Shown here in pieces: positions 54,537 to 64,000 of a stretch of DNA of 64,000 nucleotides (the stretch's first letter is position 1; every line of letters starts with the position of its first letter). Origin of the DNA: Ustilaginoidea virens (lineage: Eukaryota; Ascomycota; Sordariomycetes; Hypocreales; Clavicipitaceae); contig NC_057318.1 in the NCBI RefSeq assembly GCF_000687475.1, positions 868,001 to 932,000 on the forward strand. Direction: 5' to 3'. The notes beneath the pieces are model-generated. The model was not told the DNA's origin. It saw nothing but the letters and a program-made list of their open reading frames with translations, and did not search any database. The translations under genes and the position numbers were made by a program.

Positions 54537-55330
54537 GGGCAAAGAGCACAGGTCTAGTGCTCCTGCAAACGCTCAGTCTTCTTCTCCCCGGGGGCTTGAA
54601 CAGACAAGACAAGACGGACCGGAGTTACGGGGACTAAAGGATCTCGGAGGGTGTTTCACCAACCGATGCGGGGCTTCAGGGCAAGTTTGGGCCAGGAAAG
54701 GTGCCGTCAATTTCGCGAGTTATGGGTTATAGATGGAAAGGAAGCATGGAGCCATGCGTGGACTCCTTGTGTTTGCACGATAGACCAAGTACCTCGCGTC
54801 GTTCTGTCCTTGGGGGATGGTTTTTACAGACCGCCCGCCAATCTGACGCGAAAATTTCGGAGTGGTCAAATGAATAGTGACGTGGTAGAAAGCTGTGCAT
54901 GGCCTGGCACGCACACCCGTAACAGAGTGACAGCCCCGTGAAGTCACAGACTGGCTTGGCTGGCTGGCTGCTCATGCTTCAAACACCTGCCAGATCCCAC
55001 CTGATTTTGCGATCTGGAACGGACGGACCTCCGGCATTGGGTGGACGCACGACACGTTCCCGTCACCGTTGAGACTTTTCTTTTTCTATTGACGCTGGAG
55101 CTCTTTCCTAGCAGTCTCGATAGTCTCTCCCTCTGCGTGCTCTCGTTGATGGTTGTCGGTAGATCTGTTCTGTTCGTTCCCGACCGCCCGGAGTAATTCC
55201 CTTCCCTCGTCTCGATATCTGTCCAAAACTCTCCCTTTCTCTCAATCACTCTCAATCTTGCTGAAAAGTGCATGAATCTCGGCCGGGTGGCCAAAAAACA
55301 TAGGTGGTGGGGGGGTCACATCAGTCAGGC
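54537..55330. other. Convergent 3' regions, ARP8 and LEU2
   Basis: The 3' flanks of both genes. A 'ggcttggctggctggctg' repeat lies at about 54953-54970 and C/T-rich sequence near 55075-55250. No gene is seen. Confidence 0.55.
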
Positions 55331-56938
55331 CTAAGCCTCCTTGGCTAGGATGGTGATGAGGTGTTTGACCACCTCGTCGCCGACTTCTTTGGTGCCGGCA
55401 TTGCCCCCTATATCTCTCGTCCTGAGTCCGCCGTCAATGGCGGACTTGACAGCGGCCTCCACAGCCTTGGCTTCTTCCGGTAGGTTGAGCGAGTATCGCA
55501 GCATCATGGCAACCGACAAGATGGTGCCGATGGGGTTGACGGTGCCCTGTCCGGAGATATCGGGAGCCGAGCCTGTTCAAAATGCCAAACAGGCGACCAG
55601 TTAGCGCATGCTCAACCTCTTGTCCGGGTTTCCAGGAAACCCCGGCATGACTTGTCCAAGCTCCAGGGGCGACGTCGTGATTGGGGGATCTGGCAGTGTT
55701 CGGGCTTACCGTGTATGGGCTCATAGATGCCGTTGCATTTGCCCTTGCCGTCGGGGATGCCGCTCAAGCTCGCACTCGGGAGAAGACCAATGCTGCCGGG
55801 GATCACGCTCGCCTCGTCGCTGATGATGTCGCCAAAGAGGTTGCTAGTCACCACGACGCCGTTCAGCCCTCTCGGGTTCTTGACGAGAATCATGGCCGCG
55901 CTGTCGATGAGCTGGTGCTCAATCTTCAGATCGGGAAACTCGCTGGCAAACGTCTCGGTCATGACCTTTCGCCACAGACGGCTCGTGGCCAGCACATTGG
56001 CCTTGTCCAGAGACCACACCGTCTTGTCTCCACGGCCGCGCGCCAAGAAGCCGGCCAGACGGGCCACGCGCTCAATCTCGACGCGGGAGTAGGGCTCCGA
56101 GTCCCACGCGGTGCCCGACCCGTCGTCTTCCTTGCGCTCGCCAAAGTATATACCGCCAGTCAGTTCGCGCACAATGACAATGTCGGTGCCCCGGCACACC
56201 TCGGCCTTGAGCGGCGACGAGTCGACAAGAGCCTCCGAGGCGAAAAAGCAAGGGCGCAGGTTTCCGTATGTTCCCATCTCCTTGCGCAGCCGGAGCAGAC
56301 CCTGCTCCGGGCGAACGGCGCCGGTGCCCCATTCCGGGCCGCCGATTGCGCCGAGAATGACGGCGTCGGCGGATTTCGCGGCGTTGAGCGCTTCATCTGT
56401 GAGCGGGCTGCCTGTGGCGTCGATGGAACACTGGACCGTCGCGACGCTGCGCATCAGCACAATGGCCTGGAATCTAACCGGACCATTCTAGGCCCGGAAC
56501 AAAACCACGGGGTCGACTTACACCGCCTAGCAGCTGCTCATTGAGCACGAATTTGCCGACGCTAGGTCTGTGCTGCTGAAGTGCGTTGAGAACCTGGTGA
56601 GTAGCCATCAAAGCGGCTCCTGTTAGCCGTGATAAGCAGCTTTTGCGCATGAACCGCAGAGATGGACGCAAGAAGTCTTCCAGCAGTGGAAAAGACTCCA
56701 AAATGTATGAATGAATAAGAGATGAGCAAAAAGAAAATAAAAGATGATCGAACGGACCTTTACAGCCTCTGCAACGACCTGTTGAGGCATCGTCTCATGT
56801 TAGCTCGACTCCGTTGGCCAAAGACAAGGAAAGGGCGTGCTGCCAACCCAACCGACCGGGTCGGGTCACACATGGGACGCAACATACCTCTGGCCCGCAA
56901 TGGTCGCCGCGAAAAACCACAATGTTGTGTTCCGCCAT
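55331..56938 (-). CDS. LEU2: 3-isopropylmalate dehydrogenase (Leu2)
   Basis: Five exons, 56888-56938, 56758-56778, 56522-56593, 55710-56430 and 55331-55572, encode 368 aa. The enzyme oxidises and decarboxylates 3-isopropylmalate with NAD+ in leucine synthesis. The N terminus '[17 protein letters not shown]', exon 2 'VVAEAVK' (a 21-nt microexon) and exon 3 '[20 protein letters not shown]' join to '[19 protein letters not shown]'. Core motifs are '[20 protein letters not shown]', '[16 protein letters not shown]', '[20 protein letters not shown]', '[20 protein letters not shown]' and '[18 protein letters not shown]'. The catalytic Tyr, Lys and Asp of the decarboxylating dehydrogenase family are in these blocks. 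Exon 4 is taken to start at TGT 56430, because upstream in-frame sequence would insert 10 residues absent from homologues. Many ascomycetes have two LEU2 paralogues; which this is cannot be told here. Confidence 0.92.
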
Positions 56939-57282
56939 GTCGTAAATACGCGCAGCTTTGGTTTCAAGATTGAACGAAGCGAGAAAACGACGCTCATCGG
57001 TCAAGTTGATGGAGTCAACTACGCTAAGTGGTTTCGGGTTTTTTTCGAGAACGATGATCCCCTCCCCCGCTAGCCGAGATCGGAGCGTCTTGTGCAACCA
57101 ACCCGTCAGTGGGGGCTGGTGAGGTGAGTGCCATGAACTTTGGAAAGAGCTGCATGTAAGCTTCGTGGGAGTAGTTTGCTCCGTTCAAGCCGAAAATGAG
57201 CCATCGAAATTGCATATGCAAATGCCATCCCCCCGCGTTTCGGTACTTGATGCCTGAATTCCCCGTTCGCCAAGAGGAGTCG

Positions 57283-57331
57283 AGAGCCAGGAGTCCAGAG
57301 TCAGGAGTCCAGAGTCCAGAGTCCAGACGCG
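57283..57331. repeat. AGAGTCCAGGAGTC-type short repeat
   Basis: Several tandem variants of 'agagtccag' and 'agagtcaggagtccag' in gene-poor DNA. Confidence 0.75.
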
Positions 57332-59993
57332 GCCCAGTCCACTTCAAATCGGGCACGGATCTCGGAGACGGGAGCTTTTACGTGAGCTTATCTGACTGAA
57401 TCCCCCCCTCCCAAGTAACCAAAAGCTTTTTGACCGGCGGTGATGGAACACAGCTTTTCGGGTCCGACTTTCCAAAGCCAATTCTAACACCGTCTTCTTC
57501 TCTCCGCGTCGTACTGGACCAGTCTGATTCTGCACCCGCGTCACCAGTTTCCCCGTCTTCAGAGCAAAGTCGCAAGACTCCGGCGCTTCGTTGGCAACAA
57601 TGCGGCGCGGAGACCTACCTTAACCGACGGCATTCGCAGCTGTTAGAAAAAGTGACCTAGGGCAGCTAGCTCATGGGGCCCAGGACGCTGATTTCGGGTG
57701 CAGTACTAGTATCAGATCGGCGCGCCTCCATGGGAGCAAGAGAAGCAGTCCCATTCGCAACTTCCAAACGTCTACGAGGCAACGGGGCTTCTGTGTCTGT
57801 CTAGGCCTCGAGTGCTGCCAATGGTCAGTCGATGCGTGCTATGATCCAGGCTGGGATCCTTCCATGCTGCCGTCTTTGCCCACTACCATGCTCGTCTTTT
57901 GTCTCGGTAGCCATTCGGCCTCGTAGCCTTGGCGGCCACTTGTCGATCCCGGCCGCGTGGCCACGTCTCGCTCACTCAACTGCCTGGCCTCGATGCTTTC
58001 TGAAATTCGGATGCACTGGGAGCTGGCGGTAGGCGGCCAAGCCCCGGGTGGAGCCACGTCGCAACTTGTCCTGCGAGAGCTGATGACGTCGTTCCGTACA
58101 ATCTTGGTCGATGGAATCTCACAACATTGCCCCTGTGGGATCTGCGGCCTTGCGGTCCAATCTATCAATGGCCATGTCGCCATCCTCCGTACCAGACCAG
58201 ACACTCCTCTTTGCTGCCTGATAAGACACCCTTGGTCAGGGTAATCGGTTGCCCGTAGTCTTAGTAGCCTGTGCCTGCTCCAAGTCGCGCCGCATTCGAG
58301 TCACATTGATTCTTGGCGACTTATAATTATCCTCCGTGACAAGTCGTTCAGGACTATTGCCGACATCAGCGCCTGCACCAGCATCGCTTCCGACAACGTA
58401 TACAGGTCAGTGGCGATAAGGGAAGGACCGAGGACCCATTTTCTGTGCTTCGTGTTCCCCTGTCTGCCTGGTGAACATATGACAACCTGCCTTTTCTTGA
58501 AAAGTGTCGACGGTGACCACTGACCACCGACCAACTGCACCAGACATCATTACGAGCGGCGTTCAGAAAAAGCGCGCTTATCACATCGGACGGCACGACT
58601 CAATGGGTCTGCTGCCATCGATAAGCTACCAGTCTTTTTGGCTTACCGTGGCATATTCCCACGACAATGTAATCCGTACAGATAACGAAACGGCAGTTTA
58701 TTGTAGGTGCCGCCAGTCGGTCCGTATCCTGATTCCTGGATTTACCGCGTACGAGCAGTCGCCTGCATTGGGCCACTGGTTCCATCGGGTAGCGGGCACC
58801 CCTTCCTGTTTCCTTACACATATGCCATGAAATTCCATATTTTCTGGAGTTGAAAGTAGTGACATTGAATGTTCCTCGCGGGGGTGTCATGTTGCGAGTT
58901 AGATTGAACCATGGAAATGTAGACGATCACCAGCATGCAAGATTTGGTATAAAGTTTGCGAAGCTAACCTCCTCGTAGACTTCTGACCAGCCTTTGGAGC
59001 ATTCTCTGGCTTACATAGCTTGGCGGATCAGGCAAGTACAAGCACACATATAGACCGAAGGGTACGATGGTCTCAAGACTATAGTAGCAGTCTTTCATAA
59101 CCTCTGGGTAAGGATAATTATTGTTGGCTCAATCAAGAGCGCTCAGGACAGCCTGTTGACCTGTTAACGGGAATTCGCCGCGATACTGTCCAGATCATGT
59201 TCTACATTCGGCCTAGCCCGTGGGACTAACGCAAGCTTTGTCATGATCCTGTAATTAGGCGCTGCTATCCCTTGATGATGGCATGGCAATGGCATGGGCA
59301 TCCGTAGCAAGCAGGTAACGACCGTGACGCAGCGCAAACAGCTCGGTGACTTTCCAGCTAGACCACTATATTGCGCATTCGACAAGTTAAAGGATAGAGG
59401 AAGCCATCTCCGTTATGAATGATGCCGGGTAGCTGTGATGATTAGTTAGCCCCTTGCTCCTTGCGTGTTGAAGGATCAACATGAAGCTGTCAGCCATGGA
59501 GCAGGCAGCTTACCAACCCTGTTGGTCTGCCGCTGCGTATGAGTGAAGTCGCATTCGAGACGAGGGGGGAAAAAAAAAAGTAAAGAAAAAATAAGGAGCT
59601 GCAGCCAAATCCATGGTTACAGGATTCTTACGACGTGCTGATCCGAAGTCGAGCAGAAAATGTCGCTAAACCTGTCTGGTCGATGGTCAAGACCTGTGAC
59701 GAGGCATCGTCGGACCAATGTAGTCTTTCGCCCCTCTGGCATGGGTCTGGCAAGGTTCACTTTATTGCCGAGAATTTCCAGCCCCTGTTCCGAAGCTTCT
59801 CATGCTCAGATCAGAGCTACTGGCTAGCCGCTACATGGTACAGCCAAGACTGGAGGGAATGTAAGCATTGGCCCAGGTCAAATGGGGTTTCACAATGACT
59901 GTTGCGAGCGTATCGTAGCATCGGATACGACAATGGTGTGGTGCTCTTGCCTGCACTGCTGGGAAGGGGGCCGTCCAAGTTCCAACCAGTACC

Positions 59994-60076
59994 TGCCTCT
60001 GCCTCTTGCCTCTGCCTCTTGCCTCTCTGCCTCCTGCCTCCTGCCTCCTGCCTCCTGCCTCCTGCCTCTGCGCGCG
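59994..60076. repeat. CTGCCTC(TT/C) minisatellite
   Basis: About ten tandem units: CTGCCTCTTGC in the first part, then CTGCCTC units repeated five or more times. Confidence 0.9.
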
Positions 60077-63000
60077 TTTTCTGACGACTTGGCCAGGTGC
60101 AGCCAAGGTCAACAGGAACTCGGCGCGGAGTGCGCTCTCACTCCGGCGGTGTGGTTGGCGCCTGCCTGGCCTTTCCTCGCTGTACTCCAGAGTCCGTACT
60201 TCCCGTCGGTACATTGGGTACAGAGTACTATTTACAAACCACAAACCACGCGGCAAGAAAAGCAACCGAGTTGAAGACAGGAGGCAGGTACCATGGCGCG
60301 CCAACCCACTCGCTGGTGACAAGTCACAGTCACAGGCTCGTCACTTGTCCTCAGCTTTCGCACGGCATAGCAGCCGAGATGTTCAGAGACCAGATCTCTC
60401 GTGAGCCATGCCACTGGCAATCTCTCAGCCGCCTTGCGATAAAAGTTAAAGTGGACCAAACATCATCATCACCAGAATCCGGTTTGGCGCGCGACCAAGT
60501 TCAGAACTTTGGCGCTGGAAGGTGCGACCCAGCGATGCATGGATCATGGATGGGTCCAGTCTGGTTTAGCCAGGAGCAGTCCAGTCCAGGACCCGGGACC
60601 TGCTGCCGTTTGAGTGGGCGCAGCACTTCATCTTGTCACAAAACCCGCAACCCCAGACCTTGAGCTGCCCTCATTCTGCTCCGTAGTCGTACGTCTACTC
60701 TAATAACTCTAAACGACTTCCTTGTGCTGCGCACTCGAGGTACCCAACTCGGCGGCTCGTTCTTCAACTTTTCCCAGCATGGACTCATGCAGTCAGTTCA
60801 GTACCTGGCCTGCTGCCTCGTCCCTAGGGTACTGGCACTTGTTGTGGGAGAAGGGGCACGTTCCAGGAACCTGAGCCAAGGGAAATCCTGACCCGGATGT
60901 CCTTGTATCCCGTCTTGAATATCCGCCATTTGAGGACGCAGGTTCTTTCGCCTTCTGGCCCGTCTTCTTCGGCCTGTTCTGCAGCAACGAGGTATTCACT
61001 ACATGCCCCTGTGCACTTCGTGTTTGTGTACCTTGGCCGGGTCCCTCCTCGACTCAGGAGGGCTGGAGCGCAGCTAGCTCCGTGAACCCAACTGACCACC
61101 CTTCCCGACCAAGATGCGCGGCGGAAATCGAGGCTGCGGAGTGTTCAAACGAAGAAAAGATGGGCATGGAAGGAAAAGAGGAATGAATACCTCCTGCAAC
61201 TTCCGAGTTGAAACCTTGAACCTGGAACCTGGTCTGTCCATTGGGACCCTCACCTACATCCGTACGTCTCGCTTGGATACCCAGGATCCGCCCCAATAAA
61301 AAAAAATTACACCCCGGACAGTACTTGCTTCTTTGAAGCAGCTCCCCCCCCCTTTCTCTCTCCCCACCTCCCCTTCGAAGGCTCCAGGGCAACGTCGTCA
61401 GGTCCCGGCCCTTCAAGCCCAGCGATAACTTCCACCCCAAGTACAGCCAACCGAGCCCACTTAAGGACGTTTCCTGGCTCCCCGCGAGTAAGATTGGAGG
61501 GGATGTCAGGATGAGCATCTCTGTCGAACTGGTCCTCTTCTGGGATAAATTTGTCATTCCTTCGCCAGATCTCAACTCCCCTTTTCCTTTAGTTTCGCCC
61601 AGGGTTGGGCCGAAACTTGGGAATTGGACATATCAACATCTGTCTAGCATTTTGGACTAAATGAGACTCTCTCGTTAATATGCCCAGGAAGGCTGGTGTC
61701 GCCGGCTCTCTCGAGACACTCGAGAACGTGTTCCGGAGCCTGGCCTTGTTCACCGACAGGAGTCTGAATGGATGGACTGTCCATCGCGACGGAGGCACCG
61801 TGCTGGAGACAGTGGCAGTATGCATCCTAATATGGACTCAATAGGGGACCATGTCATAGGAGCGTCTTTAGGGGCTAACCTGGACGAGGCCCCAAGTATT
61901 TACTTTTTCGCAAACGTCCCACACACCTCCGACCCGAACCGCAGCTCTTCAGATCCATTTGTTTTCAGCAGTCATCGCCAAGGTACTGACTGACCCAAGG
62001 TTGTCGAGTCAGTTGTGAATTCATCATTCAGCCTTCCATGCCGCATCCTGTACTCTTTGGCTCCCTGCTTCTGTCGTCTCCCTGTGTAAGTCTTTATGAA
62101 CACCACACCTCCTCAAGACCCGCCGTCCATCTCCGTTGTACACCTACTTGCCCGGGTCTATTCCGTCTTCCCGCAGGCTTCACATGGTCTGTCATCACTC
62201 TGTTGTTCTCGTCTCGTCCAAACCCAGCTTGGACTTTCCCTGTCCACAAACATACATGGAGACACACATTCTCTCAGTCTAGTCAGTTCTCCCCAGAGTT
62301 GTCTGTTGTCATACCCTAATAAAGAAGCTGGCAATCTTTCTGCTTCGCTAAAGCCATTCATTCTTTTATTTTTTGCACACTTTCATTCACTCGAATAGTG
62401 CCATACATTAAAAAAAATCTCCGCAAATAATGCTGTCATTGTTTCTGTAAAACGCTCATGTTATTGTGGCCACGCTATTCAACGAAATATAAACCGTGGC
62501 TGTACTTGCTTCCTTAAAAATTGGGCCTTTTTTGTTTTCTGTGCTCTCTTATTTGCTTTCGTCTTTTTGGCCTCTAAGAGCGATTCCCATCACGGGAGGA
62601 AACATCTTTTGATCATCGGCCTGCATCCCACTAACCCCCGATTTGCTCAGCATTGCCGTTGGGACAAATACCACAAACACAAGCCCCTCCGATACCTGGC
62701 CGGGTATGTAAGCCCTCCATGTTAGACCTTTATTATATGAAGACCTGAAGTTGAAGTCGCTCTTCGAAATGCTGTTGGGCATAATGGAGGTGCATTGCTA
62801 ATCGGGCTTTCAGGCGCAAATCGACCTGAGCACTCCCAAGGCACTTACAACCGGTAGCATTGAAGTTTTGGTCCTCGGCTCTGAATTTCCGTAACCGCTA
62901 AACACTGCGTTAAAAACACCTCTGGCGCAGGGTTAACCTTCACAGTCTTCTTCGCCGCAGCGCGCGGTGCAACACTCCAACCATTTCACTCACCTAGACC

Positions 63001-63129
63001 AAGTAGGCTCGACAAAGAACAGCCTAATCGCCTCATTGCGCCATACACCAGCCAGCTTGGTCTCTGCCTCCCATTTCCGGCAACTGGTACCGTCACTAAA
63101 TTCAAGGAGACCCGTTGAGTAGCTCAGAT

Positions 63130-64000
63130 ATGAGCACCAACGCTATACATGAGGACGGGGCCTCGTTAGCTGGCGGTGCCATGTGGGCGATGCCGTTTAC
63201 TTCACAACCGCGCAAGAAGCCAGCAACTGTTTATACAAGCTTTCCGTACGGTTCTGGGGAAGAATGCGACGCGATTCCATCGTGGAGAAATTCACAGACG
63301 CATCAAACATCAAACCCGGCGACTTGCCAGCCCGCATCAACACCCCAAGAGTTGCTCCCACTTTCTATGACTGGCGATAGTAAGTCTGGATCCGAACTTC
63401 TTTCGCAGAAACCCATGCTTCTTGGACTAATGTTTCTTGGAAAGGTGGATGGGATAATTCTTCCTGCGGCGAAATACTCGATTTCCAATGCTTAGACAGA
63501 GAGGGCCCGATCGGCCAAACATACACAGCGGATGACGCTATTCAGATAATCGACCTCAGGTCATCAAACCCATCTCAAAAGAATGGATCAATGGAATTGG
63601 GAAGCGCCGTGGAACCTCGAAGAATGTCGTGCTCTTCGTTGGCCGTTTCTACCTCCGAACCACTATCCGACATTCCTTCTTCTTATGATGACTTTCCGAC
63701 ATCCATTTCCGAAGCGCAGTCCTACGCATCCGACTACTTTCATACGTCCAACAGGAATTCACTGATGTCGTCTTTACACCTCTCCCCGGTTGTCTCACCC
63801 CGAGCCGCCTCTCAAAGTCGACCAGAACAGGTCCGAACCCGGAGTCGTGGCCGCGCTTCACCCTCTCCGCGATCCAGTACTCGATCTACGCCGTATAGTC
63901 TGGAAGGATCCAAAAACCAGCGGTGGCCTACCGGGCCCTATGCTCCCATGCAAAATCAGGGTAGACGCTGCTCTGCAACGATGTATGGGAACGGCCAAGA
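63130..64000 (+). CDS. Ser-rich protein, 5' part, runs off the window
   Basis: Exon 1 is 63130-63379; exon 2 begins at 63445 and stays open to the window end, so at least 268 residues. The start 'MSTNAIHEDGASLAGGAMW' is followed by 'FTSQPRKKPATVYTSFPYG', 'STPQELLPLSMTGD', then across the splice 'SGWDNSSCGEILDFQCLDRE' and 'YTADDAIQIIDLRSSNPS'. The rest is disordered with Ser/Pro/Arg clusters ('RTRSRGRASPSPRSSTRS', 'NRNSLMSSLHLSPVVSP'). The donor GTAAGT at 63380, a branch-like GGACTAATG and the acceptor AAAG at 63444 restore phase, and no stop follows for 550 bp. The layout recalls the disordered N termini of fungal C2H2 zinc-finger regulators, but no DNA-binding domain is inside the window. 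It is therefore a probable nuclear regulator of unknown identity. Confidence 0.7.

Larger units (their letters stand above)
56939..63129. other. Long gene-poor stretch, 6.2 kb
   Basis: No frame with family resemblance or convincing splice chain was found on either strand. It holds two short minisatellites (listed), an A-run near 59571-59590, TACTCCGTA-like motifs near 60190 and 60678, and C/T-rich stretches (61325-61370, 62040-62300) with GTAAGT- and CAG-like sites that could be untranslated exons of the gene starting at 63130. No transposase, reverse transcriptase or terminal repeat is seen. Confidence 0.5.

Noticed and set aside
56431..56460. Extra ten codons at the start of LEU2 exon 4
   Set aside because: An acceptor at 56466-56467 would keep frame, but it inserts residues between 'LLGG' and 'CSIDATG' that the family lacks. 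The later acceptor before TGT is preferred.
57000..63000. Possible RIP-mutated or decayed transposon
   Set aside because: Base composition is not strongly A/T-biased and no terminal repeats, transposase or reverse-transcriptase motifs were seen.

Overview
The window reads as nuclear DNA of a filamentous ascomycete (Pezizomycotina). Sordariomycetes, probably Hypocreales, is the best guess, but that placement is inference from protein style and promoter motifs. Genes are GC-rich and mostly cut by short GT-AG introns with CTRAY-like branch points. Gene content is fungal throughout: PEX8, STE14, DGAT1, PFS2, NUC1, a ZRT3-type zinc carrier, TFIIIA, RPB6, S-formylglutathione hydrolase, AFI1, a myosin light chain, a TPR-J protein, MED10, ARP8 and LEU2. 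There is no operon, phage, CRISPR array or recognisable intact transposon. Exon coordinates were built by hand from reading frame, splice sites and remembered family similarity.

Layout. 1-1.7 kb: two tRNA-Cys(GCA) genes in inverted orientation. 1.7-8.4 kb: PEX8 (-), a TMEM170-like membrane protein (+), STE14 (+), DGAT1 (-). 8.4-10.8 kb: a hairpin-bearing spacer, then a hexapeptide acetyltransferase (+). 11.3-15.3 kb: PFS2 (+) and NUC1 (-), convergent. 16.6-17.3 kb: a GPI-type protein with three Cys/His motifs (-). 19.5-24.7 kb: ZRT3-like carrier (+), TFIIIA (-), RPB6 (+). 26.3-29 kb: a small secreted protein and S-formylglutathione hydrolase (+). 29.3-34.9 kb: AFI1 (-) and a myosin light chain (+), divergent. 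36.1-36.5 kb: a three-exon six-cysteine secreted protein (+). 38.6-45.1 kb: TPR-J protein (+) with an open frame continuing past its UGA, MED10 (-), and a Thr/Val-rich repeat surface protein (-). 47.9-56.9 kb: MFS carrier (-), Pro-rich conserved protein (-), ARP8 (+), LEU2 (-). 57-63.1 kb: about 6 kb with no supported gene. 63.1 kb to the end: the start of a Ser-rich protein that leaves the window.

The genes are mostly independent housekeeping genes. The clearest functional pairing is the 315-bp divergent promoter shared by TFIIIA (5S rRNA transcription) and RPB6 (subunit common to RNA polymerases I, II and III). Accessory content is three secreted or surface proteins and many minisatellites. 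Runs of exactly 19 G or C occur at three places, and two short palindromic motifs recur in the spacers.
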